This document shows, piece by piece, positions 12,101 to 24,100 of a stretch of DNA of 64,000 nucleotides (positions are counted from its first letter, which is position 1; each line of letters begins with the position of its first letter). The stretch spans positions 25,335,189-25,399,188 of the forward strand of contig NW_004454178.1 of the NCBI RefSeq assembly GCF_000283155.1, read 5' to 3'. The DNA is from Ceratotherium simum simum (taxonomy: Eukaryota > Chordata > Mammalia > Perissodactyla > Rhinocerotidae). The notes under the pieces are model-generated. The model ran no database searches. It was not told the DNA's origin and worked only from the letters and a program-made list of their open reading frames with translations. A program made the position numbers and the translations under genes.

Positions 12101-15100
12101 ATAAGTTTTGTGGGTTTTCATATCTGTTTGCTTATTAAAAGCTTCACAACTTGAGAACTAAATACTTTTTCAAAATCGGATACTAGTCACTCATTAACTT
12201 CTCTGTTGGTTTATTTGGAGCCTGTGTTCTGGCTAATCTGGACATTGCCTTGTGTGTAATCTTGCCTCTAGGAAAATTTAACTTTCTGATGCATTAAACT
12301 TGAGAATATGGAGAATAATTAAATGCAAATAAAAAGCGTTTATCATGAAGAAGTGTAGGGATAACCCTCAGGGAGAACTAATGTTCTTGACCTGACGAAG
12401 CCTGTCAGTGGCTTTTCAGTGGCCTTGACAGCCTGTTTCCACAAATTAAGAACTGTAACTTAAAAATGCATTGCATTCACTTTCTGTTGATACTCAGGTA
12501 GAAATGTAAAAGGAAAATAAAGAAAATCACCTTTGATAGAATGGTGTAATTATTTTCACAATATTGTGATTTAATAATGATGATAATTTCTTGGGGGGGA
12601 ATATATTTTAAGGAAAATGTTAAGGATATGTGGGAAGAGTGTAGATACCGAGGACGTTTATCACAGCCTTGCTGGTAATAGTGAAAAGCTGGAAATAACC
12701 TCAGTGTCCGTGAGTCGGGGACCAATCACAGGAAGTGTGCTGAGGCCCCGGAGGGGAGTTCTGGACCCTGTTGAAGCGATGGTGTGGACTGTATCAATGA
12801 CCTAGAAGGGGAGTAGTGGCATCTGGTTCAAGTGGAAAAAGCATGTTATAAAACAGGATGAGCAGTATGGTTTCATTATGTTCCCTTACCCACCCGACAA
12901 AGAAAAAATTGTGTATGAGCAAGTATGGAAAATGTATTGTACAGTTTTGCTGTGAGAGAGAGAAAAACTCCCAAATAACAGTAGCTTAGACAGCCTGAAG
13001 TTTATTTCTCTCACAGTCCAGGGCCCATGTGGTCAGTCAGTCATTACTGAGGACCCCTGACTTCTTCTTCCTTGTTCTTCTTCTCCTCTGTGGTCAAGGC
13101 GGCTGCTCCACCTCAAGCCATCATGTCAGCAGTCCAGCCTGTGGGAAGGAGAGAAAGAGGAGCAAGGGATGCTTGAGTCCTTCAGAGACGCTTCTGGAAG
13201 TTGCGTTTACCACTCTGACCTAGAACCCGTTGCCAGAGCTTGGTCCCATGGCCATGAGTTGGCATTCCAGTTGCAGTGGAAGTTGGGAAATGAGGTCTTA
13301 CTTCTTAATTAATCTAAGAATTTTGTAATCTAAAGTGTCTTAATTCAGCTGTATGCCAGCTGAAAACGTCACTGTAGTGGGAAGGGAGAGTGGCAGAGAG
13401 GATAGCTGGAGCCCCAGCGTGCCGGATGTACACCAAATATTCCACCGCAGTTATCTTTGAGTAGGGGGATGGTGGGAGGTCCAGGGTATTTTCTTTTTGT
13501 TTCCTAGTTTTTAATTTTTCTACAATCAGCATATATAGTATACTAAAAATAAAGGTTTACTAAGGCCGAGGTTTGGGGGGACATCTCTTCAAAACTCTGT
13601 TCTTACGCTGAAATGATAGCAAGCATACACTTCAATAAATGGGCTCCAGCTTCTCCGTCTCAGTCACTTGTCACAAGCCCTTTGCTTGTGGAAGACGATG
13701 GGCAGGTGTTAAGTCTGTATGGTGAGTTAGATTCACAGTGTTTTTGCATGTGCCCCACTTGTGTTAGTGATAAACTGTGATGTGGCAGGGATGAGGGCTC
13801 CAGGGTTACAGCTGAGGGTGCCCACTCTCAGAGTGGTCAGTGGCATTCAGTGTCGCAGGGCTGGGCCTCAGATGGAACTGGCTCTTTTATTTATTTTTTT
13901 ATTATTTTTTTGGGGTGAGGAAGACGGGCCCTGAGCTAACATCTGTTGCCAATCTTCCTCTTTTTGCTTGAGGAAGATTGCCTGTGAGCTAACATGCGTG
14001 CCCATCTTCCTCTACTTTGTATATGGAACACTGCCACAGCATGGCTTGATGAGCGGTATGTAGGTCTGTGCCCAGGATCTGAACCCGTGAACCCCCGGCC
14101 ACTGAAGCAGAGTGTGTGAACTTAACCACTATGCCACCAGGCCGGCCCCTGGAACCAGCTCTTAGCTCTGGGTTCTGGGCTTTCCCACCGTAACCCCTCT
14201 GACTGCAGTCAGCAATTCCCTAGCGCCTGTGCTAGTAGCATCTTCTGATGCCCTCAAGGACAGCCCTGCCTCAGGATGGAGGGTCTACGACTTAATGAGA
14301 CTTGGACTCACCTCCAAGGAGTCGAGTCCTGCTTAATGACACGTAAAATCAGACTTCCATAAGTGTTTCAACTTCGTGATTCATCCAACATGCCTAAAGT
14401 GTGCTTACTCTGAGCCTGGTCGATAGAGCCACGAACAGAACCAAGCTCCTGCCCTCGTGGGGCTTCCATTCTCATCGTGGGAGGGGGAGGGAGGGGCCAG
14501 ACAGTGAACGAATCAATAAACCCAACTGTTAGGTGAAAAGGTCCTGTGGGGACTGTCCAGCAGGATGAAGGGCAGGGCAGTGCTGGGAGGTAGGGGTGCT
14601 GCCTTGGTCCGGGATGGTCCAGATCTCTGAGGACAGGGCGTTTGCACAGAGATGAGAAGGGGGAGTCCGTGGAAGCACTGCAGGCAGAGGGAGCATGCCG
14701 GTGACAGGAGGGGGTTCCTGTGGGCTGGGTGTTAGGGTCCAGGAGGTTTGGGGACAGTGCCGTGTAGGGCTGTGGAGGCCACTGTGAGGGCCCGGCTTGC
14801 ATCTGACCGAGAGGGAGTGTGTCTGGAGGATTCTGAGCAGGGGAGTGAAGTGATTTAACCCAGCTGTTCTCAAACCTTTTCGACTCACGACCCCTTTATG
14901 CTCTTCAAACTTAAGGACCCCAAAGAGCTGTTGTTTATGTGTGCTGGACACACAGATGGCTGCCACGTTAGAAATTAAAACTGAGGAACTTTAACTAAAT
15001 ATGTATTTATTAGTTCCTTGAAAATAACAATAATAAATCCATTACATGTTAACATTTTTTATGAAAAAGAAACTATCTTTTCCAAAACAGAACAAATTTA

Positions 15101-18100
15101 GCGAGAAGAATGACATTGTTGTACATATTTGAAAATCCCTTTAACTAATGTCTGCTAAATAGAAGACAGTTGGATTCCCACCCCTGCTTCTGTATCCAGC
15201 TGTTGCCATATTCACGTCATGTAGCCTCTGGAAGGCTTCACTATACGCTTGACAGAAAATGAGTGTAAAAAAGGCAAATGACGTCTTAGTATTATTACGA
15301 AAATAGTTTTGACTTTGTGGACCCCCTGAAAGTGCCTTGAGGACCCCCAGGGTTCCCCAGACCACACTTTGAGAACAGCTGATTTACCCAGTGTTGGTTG
15401 AGCACCTGCTGTGTACCAAGCGCTGTTCCGGGTTTTCGAGGCATTACTTTGGCCGCTACGTGGAGGATGGACCCGGTGGGGTCAGTGGAGTTGGGGGCCT
15501 GCCTGGAGAATATTTCAGCAGTGGTCTTGACTCAGCTCGGGGCTGGGCCAGTGGAGAGGTGGGGTCAGGTTCTGGATATTTTTGATAGCAGAGTCTACAG
15601 GATTTGCTGATGGGTTGGATAATGGGGGACGAGAAAGGCAAGAGCCAGAGCTTTCAGCCTGGGCCCCTGGAAGGACTGAGTCGCCGTTTCTTTACTGAGA
15701 TAGGAAAGGCTGAGAGAGGAGCAAGTGGGGGAGAAACTGCGCATTGCGCATGTGTGGTCTCAGATGCCTGTTGGACATCCAGGTGGAGTGAGGGGAGTCC
15801 AGGGCAAGGTCTGGGCTGGAAGTTTGGGAGTCAGTCATCAGCATGGACCTGGGGTTAGTCTTGAGTTGCTGAGGGAGGGAGGGGTCTGAGGAGCCTGTCT
15901 GGAGTTGGAGCCTGGACCAGCAGGGGACATGGAGGAGGAGGGAGGGGCCCAGGGGAGGCTGCTGGCAGGAGAGGAGGTAAGGGCCTGGACTTGACCACAT
16001 GGGGACTTGAAGAGTAGATTTGAGGACCAGGTGTCCTGAATACCTGATTGTGGTGGGTTCAAGAGGGAATGGAGATCCTAAAGGGAAAGAAGAAACGGGC
16101 AGTAATGGGAGGGAGGTAGAGGGTCAGGGGTCTCTGGTGTGAGGATGAGCCAAGTGAAGGTGGCTTGCTGTAACGGATGATGGGAGCCCCCCGCACACCC
16201 CTTATGGTTCCCCTTTTACTCTGAGTGGCAGGAGTTCAGCGCTCGCTCTGATGCTCTGTTACGTCTCTGTCTTGTGCTCCTGCCTGCGTGGTCACTGGCT
16301 GCGCCCCGCCCTGTTGTCACTCTACCCTTTATGTTTAATTACACCAACAATTTCAAACATGCAGAACATTTAACAGAGTGGTAAAATGGACACCCACGTA
16401 TCTTCCACCTGGATCCAACAGTTTTGCCGGATTAGCTTGATCTCTTTCTAAATTTACATATTTTTTTCGTGAGCCACTGAGAGTGAGTTATAGCCAGAAT
16501 GATACCTCACCATCCAAGGGAAGCACATGCACGTGTAAGAAAAAGACTTTCTCCCGTCACAGTGTCGTGACCATTCATAGGAATGTGACATAATGTACTG
16601 GTCTAATATTCTAGTCTCCTCAACTGAGGAAATTGTTTTTTAAAAAGATAAGACTGAATTATTATCGTGTGTGTGTGTGCTGGGGAACCATTGCTGTCAA
16701 ACATATATTTCACGGGTTGTTTTTTTTAACTGCTTCTGCCAGTTTTATTTTGGAAAATGTAACAGCAGCAGAAAAGTTGAAATAATAGTGTAATGGACAC
16801 CTCCGTTTCCTTTACCTGGATTCACCAATTATTAACACTTTGCCCCATTTCTTCATTTGAAAGTAAGTTGTAAATACCATGAGGCTTCACTCCTGAATAA
16901 GCCTGTGTCTCCTAAGAACGAGAACATTCTCCTGTGTAACCACAGTAACCACATTTTCCCACCCAAGAAATTTAACATTAATCCAATAACAGTATCTAAT
17001 TACCATTCGTATTCCAATTTCCTTGATTATGCATTTTTTGTTTCAAGTGGCATTAGATCCTTTTTTAAAATATAAATTATATACTTATGAATATGAATAA
17101 ATTATATACTTATAAAAAAGTATAAATTATATAATTATGAAATTATATACTTATGAATATGAAGTATAAATTATATACTTATGAATATGATGAAAAGAGC
17201 AGCCAAGGGCCGGCCCCGTGGCTTAGCGGTTAAGTGAACGCGCTCCGCTGCTGGCAGCCCGGGTTCGGATCCCGGGCACGCACCGACGCACCGCTTCTCT
17301 GGCCATGCTGAGGCCGCATCCCACATACAGCAACTAGAAGGATGTGCAGCTATGATATACAACTATCTACTGGGGCTTTGGGGGAAAAAAAATAAAAAAA
17401 TAAATTAAAAAAAAAAAAGTGACAGGCTTTAAAAAAAAAAAAAAAAAGAGCAGCCAAAACGTTGTTTCTAGCAGTTTCCGTATCTGTCCAAAGAGGCTGT
17501 GATTCTGGGTGTTCGCTAGGTTGTTATGTTCTCAAGACTCATGGTCTCGCATCTCTGTGTCAGTGAGCAAAAGGAGCGGTGCAGTAAGGGGCCCCTTCCC
17601 CCTTTGACAGCTTTATTGAGGTGTAATTAACATACAGTTAAAGTGCACGATATAATAACTTTTGACGCGTGTATGTACCCCAGAAGCCATCACCACAATC
17701 AAGATGGTCAACATCTCTATTGCCCCCAAAAGTCCCCTGGTGCCCCTTTGTAATGAACCACTGATATGTTTTCTGTCACTGTGGATAAGTGTGCATTTTC
17801 TATATTTTTCTAAAAGTGGAATCTTACGGGTTTTTTGTCTGGCTTCTTTTGGTCAGCATTGTTCATCCATGTTATTGCGTGTACCCACAGTTGATTTCTT
17901 TTTACCACTGAGTAGTGTTCCATAGTTTGGCCAGACGATGGTGTGTTTATGCATTCATCTCTTGGTGGACATTCGGGCTGTTTCCAGTTTTAGGCTATTA
18001 CAGATCACACTGCTGTGAATATTTGTGTACAAGTCATGGACATCTGCTTTCTTTACTCTCAGTAAATAGTGTTTACCATAAATACCTAGGAGCAGAACGG

Positions 18101-21100
18101 CTGGATCACATGGTAGGTGTACATTTGACTTCTTAAGGAACTGCCATCCTCTCTCCGAAGCAGTGGTACCATTTTCTCTTCCCACCAGCCGTGTATGAGA
18201 GAGTCACGGTTCCTGCATGCCCTCCGAACACCTAGAATGGTCAGTCTTCTCATTTTAGCCATTCTAATCAGTATATAGTGGTGGTGAGGTAGCCCTACGA
18301 GTCCATATTTAGAAGGCTCTCCAAGGCTTGTTGATAAGTGGGAAAAGAGAAGTTTTTGCAAAGCGATATGTAAATTATGAAACCCCTTTTGGAAAAGAAA
18401 AAAGAAAACCCTGTGAAAGGCGTATATGAAGGTCCGTAAGTACCTTGGAAAAGGTTGGGGGACCATACACCAAACTGGCAACAGCAGTTGCCCTGGGAGG
18501 AGAGGGGGAACATGAGCAGAGAGGGAGCTACTGCTTCAGAATCAGCCCCAGGGCTTCTCAGAGGAGCCTTCTCAACAGCATCTTAGAGGAGGAGCGGGAA
18601 TGTGGCTGGTGGACGAGATCTGAGCAACATTCCAAGAGGAGCTAGTACTATGTGCCAGGCAGTGTCCTGCCTCAGTTGATTGACAGTTATTACAGGCTTT
18701 GAACAGATCACTAATTGAAATAACTAGGTTTTCCTAAACACCATAGACCTTCACTGCTTGAAATTAAACTCTATACGATAGTCTGAAGGAGTGTGTGAAT
18801 TACTTTGTATACTTATTTTTGCACATCCTTTTACGTTTCTATTTTTATGTATGTTTTATAATATATATATATTTATTTTAGTGGTGCCTGCTCAAATTAT
18901 TTTTTATATAAATAGGACTGAATAATCAAAAAAATTCGGAGCCTACTGGGCCATAGACTAAGTAAGAATGGTCATCGAAATTTTCAGAATTCCCATCTCA
19001 GGGCCTTTCTTTCTCTGCCACATGAAGTTTGGTCCCTACCAGCCAGTGAAACTGGGTGATAGCTGAGATGCACAGTCCTATTTGAAAGCAAATATATCCC
19101 TGAGGCAGTAACGTTTCTAGTGTTCCTAGGGGGACCTGCAATGTGAGATATGGCATTGGACTTTGTGTTGAGGAGTCATGAGTTCTATTTTTGCTTATTT
19201 TTGTTGTTTTGCAGCATGATCTTAAACAAATTAGTCCATCCTTTCGTTCTCCTGTCTTGATGAACGGGAAGCAAGGCAGATGGCCACAGCTTCCCCTCTC
19301 CTGTAGCATCTGGTAAGAAGAAAACCACGTCTTAGGACATTTTAGGGTTCCCAGGCATCCTGGCGTATTGTGTCTCTGGCTCTCACTAAGTTACTTAAAT
19401 CTCAGTCGTTTTCACTAATTTGCTAATATCTCACTGTTGCCCCTTCACCAAGAGATTTCTAGGTTGTGCCATATTGTTGTGTTCTCGTTGACGAGACATG
19501 TTTCGTCTTAGAACTGCCCATTCAGGTCTCGCTCCTTCATGTCCCGTCATTCTTTTACACATGAGTTGGTTGGGCTTGGTGAAGCAATGCTAGTGAATTT
19601 CCGTTTTGGTCCCTTAAGGTAGGAAGGCCAAGGATATCATCAACGCAGCTCGGGAAAACCTTGCGAAGATGATAGGCGGCAAACCTCAGGACATAATCTT
19701 CACTTCCGGGGGCACCGAGGTAAGGTTTATGAGCAGTCTCACATTCTTTTAGTTGTAAGTTTTAATACAAAACAGAAAGTGGTTCCCTCTTGGTATTATT
19801 TTTTTTTGAAGAAAGAATAATGCTTGGCCTTGCTATTTTACAAATTGGCTTGATGTAATGAGCCAGTATTTATCCTATAAGTAAATGCTAGGTGGCTGAT
19901 AGGATATTGGTAATATGATGTGTAAATTAACTTGCTCTGTGTTCTTATTTCAATAGAGAGAGTTTCCCCTTCTTTTTGCCCTGGAATCATTCCTTTGAAT
20001 GCCTACTAAGTTGTTATCCTTATGGAGAGTTTGAGGTTTGACCCATTCCAAAGGTACTTATTTTTAAATTGATAGAAGATGCTCCAAGACAGTGGGATGG
20101 CGTGAGGGCCTCTGCTCGATTAGTAATACTCACCGTCTCATTTTCTTACTGGGAAGGAAGGCACGACGGTCGTTCACAGGTGACGTGACTGTCCACATAG
20201 AAAACCTGAGAGATTCTGTAGCTAGGTTATTAGAGTTAGTGAGTAAATTTAGCAAGTTATTAGATAGAAAACTCAATTGTATTTTTGTGTGCCAGCAACA
20301 AACGGGTATTTACCAGAGCACCAAAAAATATCAAATACTTAGGAAATAAATCTAGTAAAAAAAAAAATTGTAAGATGCTACACACACACTGGCAAAGTAA
20401 CAGAAATACTACTGAGAGCCTTCACAGAAGTTCAAAATAAATGGAGCAAAATGTCATGTTCACAGATTGGAAGACTCAATATTATAGATATGTCAGTTCT
20501 TTCCAAATTGATCTGTAGATTCAATGCGACCTCAATCAAAATTCTGACAGTTTTTTGGTGGAATCTCACAAACTACTTTATATGGAAACACAAAAGACCA
20601 AGAAGGAGCCGGCCTGGTGGCGTAGCAGTTAAGTTTGCATGCTCCACTTTGGCGGCCTGGGGTTTTCTGTTTCAGATCCCGGGCGCAGACCTACCCACCA
20701 CTCATCAAGCCATGCTGAGGCAGCGTCCCACATAGAGCAACTAGAAGGATGTACAACTATGACGTACAGCTATCTACTGAGGCTTTGGGAAGGAGAAAAG
20801 GAGGAAGATTGGCAACAGATGTTAGCTCAGGGCCAATCTTCCTCAAAAAAAACCAAAACAAAAATAAGGCCAAGAATAGTCAAGACCTTGCAGATGAAGA
20901 ACACAGTGAAAATGACTTGCTCTACCAGACATCAAGCCTTTGATAAAGCTCTGCCGATTAAAGCAGATGGTCCTAGGGCAAGGATAGACACTAGACCAGA
21001 AGCAGAGCCGCACATGGATGGGCCCTTGTCACGTGACTGGGTGGTCATCTGTCCTGGTTTGCTCAGGACAGTCCCAGGATATGCGTGTTGTCCTGACATA

Positions 21101-24100
21101 ATTATAATGCTGCCCTCTTATTCTTAAATGTTTCTGGCTCAGATGCTAGATTATATGACCATCATATGTGATTGGGGTGGCACAGCAGAGCAGGAGGAGG
21201 TGATGGTCCCTTCAGCACATGGTGCTGGGACAACTGTATATTCACAAAGAAAGAGGAAATTGGAATTCTGCATCACCACATACAAAAAAATAACTCCAGG
21301 TGTAATAAAGACCTAATCATGAAAAGCAAAATTTATAAAGCTTTTAGGTGATAAGTTAATATCTTTGTGATGTCTCAGTGATAGATTTCTTAAATATAAT
21401 ACAGAAAGCATTAACTATAAAGGAAAAGATTGATAAATTTTACCACCACCACCACCATAACAAAACAAACTTCAGTTCATCAAAGGACAGGATGAAGGAA
21501 ATAAAAAGACAAGCAGACAGTGGGAGAAGATATTTGCAACATGTAACTGACAAAAGACCAGCATCCAGAACATAAAGGCAGATAACCCAGTAGAAATAGG
21601 GGCCAGAAACCTGAATCTGCACTTCACCAGGGAGAAGCCCACGTGGTTTCTACACTGGAGGAGATGATCAGCCTCATAAATAGTCAGAGTGAAAAACACT
21701 GAAACTCCTCTGCACACCCATCAGAATGGTAAAAATGAAGAATTCCAGTAATAGCAGGTTTGACAGAGGATGTAGGGCAGTGAGCACTCACAGAACCATT
21801 TTGGAAGTTGGGTTGGCATCTGGTGAGGTAGAAGACACACGTACCCTACCAGCCAGCAGGTACATGTCCCAGACAAGTGAGGCGCGTGTGCACCAGGGGA
21901 CAGGTGAAGATTGTTCATGACAGCCAGGAACTGGGAACCACCCAGCTGTCCCTCAGAATTAGCGTGGACCAATGTTAGTACCTTGTGGTGCAGTCCTACC
22001 GTGGAACACCACCAGCTACCTGCAGCAATGTGATGGATCTTGCCATGTGGTAAAAGAGTAAGTTGAGCCTGGCAGAGCAGAGCCACCATGGCCTGGTTGG
22101 GTGAGGGGGCAGGAGCTGCCACCAGGCCTCTGGGCACTGTGACCACCACCCGAGGACCAGACTCCTGGTGCCTCGCCAGGAGCTGCCTCAGCCCCAGCTG
22201 CCCGGTGGGGCTGTCCTGGTCTTTCTGGAGCCAGGTCCGAGGAACGTTGTGGCCTGGGACATGTGGTGCATTTTCAGATGTGACCTGCTGCTTCCAAGAG
22301 AGGCCACTGTGCTCCCAGTGCCACCCAGGAGCATAGCCATTGTGAGGTTTCTTGGGACGTGGTCAGTGTGGAGTCCTGTGCCCCTTCAGCAGCTGCCTAC
22401 AGGTGGTGGCGGCACGTGGGAGGGGCCTGGGCATCTTCATCTTGTTCACAGTCGGTCGGATCATCTTTTACACTGCCATCCGTGGTGACCTGTGGACCCC
22501 CTAAATGGGATTGCTGGGCCACTGAAGCCACATGGAGCCCAGAAGGCCCCTCTTTTCTGGACCGAAAATCGCTCTGTGGGGCAGCAGCGTTTTCTACAAG
22601 GCTGTGACCTGAGACTCCTAGGAAGCGCCCACCTTTTGGAGAAGCACATCTGAGTGGTCCGTCCCCGAGCACCTCCGCACCGTCTCAGATGAGGGTGAAC
22701 CGCTGCGTTGGTGGCCTGGGTTCTCCACCAGGCGTGCATTGTTAAACCCTCAGTGCATTTTAAGTCCTCTGTGCCCCGTGCATGGAGGCCTCAGCATGTA
22801 CAAGCAGCATCTCCCGCCTTCCTGTTGTGCAGTGCCTTCGGATCCTTGAATAGACGGGATCTTTAATTGAGAAAAAAAATGAATTCAGTTCAATTCCATT
22901 CGCATGAAGCTCAAAAAGAGGCAAACCAGACAGTATTGTTTAGGGATGCCTACACAGGAAGTGCAGTGTAGAGAAAACAAGGAGAGGATTGCTGCAAAAG
23001 TCAGGGGGGCAGGCACCTGGGGTGGGGGGGTGACGGGAGGGAGCATGGGAGGTGTTCCCTCAGTGCGGGCAGTGTTTTTGTCCTGACCAAGGGAACAGGT
23101 ACTCGGGTATTGTCTGTTACACTTTTTCATTAAACTTACACTGATATTTTACACACTTTTCTGTGTATATGTTATACTTAAAAATAAGAGAAAAGGTTCC
23201 TTTTTTTAAAAAAGGCTCTTCCCACCCCAAATCCTCAGTATCCACTTCCTCTCCCTACAGGAGAGTAATATTGTTAGTTTCTCTTGTGTCTTCCAGAGAT
23301 AGTCTCTGCGTTCAAAGCAAATAAGTATGTAGATTTGTATATTCTTTTCTAAACCTTCCCTTTTTACCTTTTTAAGGATTTTTTTGCGTATATAAGCAAG
23401 CGTCTATGTATTTTACCCTTTTTTTGAATGTTTATTCATGTATTTTTTTTATTTTACCCTTTTTATATAAATTGTAGGATACTGTGTATGACATTTGCCA
23501 CCTTTTTCCATTCAACAAGTGTATTTGAGGCCTTTTGGTATCGGCCCATAGAGCATCCCTTCAGTGTTTTTACATCTGCTCTGTGTTCCATTGAACAGTG
23601 TCACGTAATTTATTCAAGTCCCCTTATTGAGAGACACTGAGGGCTTTCCAAGGTTTTGCTTTGTCAACAGTGCTACTATTAATAAATAACCTTCTTGGGG
23701 CCCGGCCCGGTGGCGTAGCAGCTAAGTTCGTGCATTCTGCTTCGGCGGCCTGGGGTTCGCCAGTTCGGATCCCAGGCGCGGACCTACTCACCACGCATCA
23801 AGCCATGCTGAGGCGGCATCCCACATAGAAGAGTTACAGCTCTACAACTGTGATACACAGCTACGTACTGGGGCTTTGGGGAGAAAAAAGAAAAAAAAGA
23901 GGAAGATTGGCAACAGATGTTAGCACAGGGCCAATCTTCCTATTATAACTAAGTAAATAAGTAAATAACCTTTATGTACATCATTTTCTTCTGTGCAAGT
24001 GTAGCTGTAGGACCAAGTCCAAGAAGTACACTTGCTGGGTCAAGGGCTTACTTCCTAAATATGCCAAGTGGCCCTTAGCAGAGCCTGTACCAGCTTACAG

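Larger units (their letters stand above)
11423..19618 (+). other. SCLY: SCLY intron 2 (8.2 kb)
   Basis: The intron contains L1, L2, hAT and ERE insertions listed separately. Between 18,300 and 19,600 I see no recognisable gene or repeat. Around 16,320-16,460 and 16,740-17,020 are AT-rich blocks (TGTAATGGACACC, ATTAACACTTTGCCCC) that look like old interspersed repeats I cannot name. Confidence 0.8.

Noticed and set aside
17207..17443. Possible tRNA gene, because of the A- and B-box-like motifs
   Set aside because: The sequence belongs to a multi-copy SINE with an A tail and target duplications, and the 3' half of a tRNA cloverleaf is missing.
22080..22860. Possible processed pseudogene in SCLY intron 3
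   Set aside because: The GC-rich block has open frames on both strands but no recognisable protein, no poly(A) tail and no target duplication.
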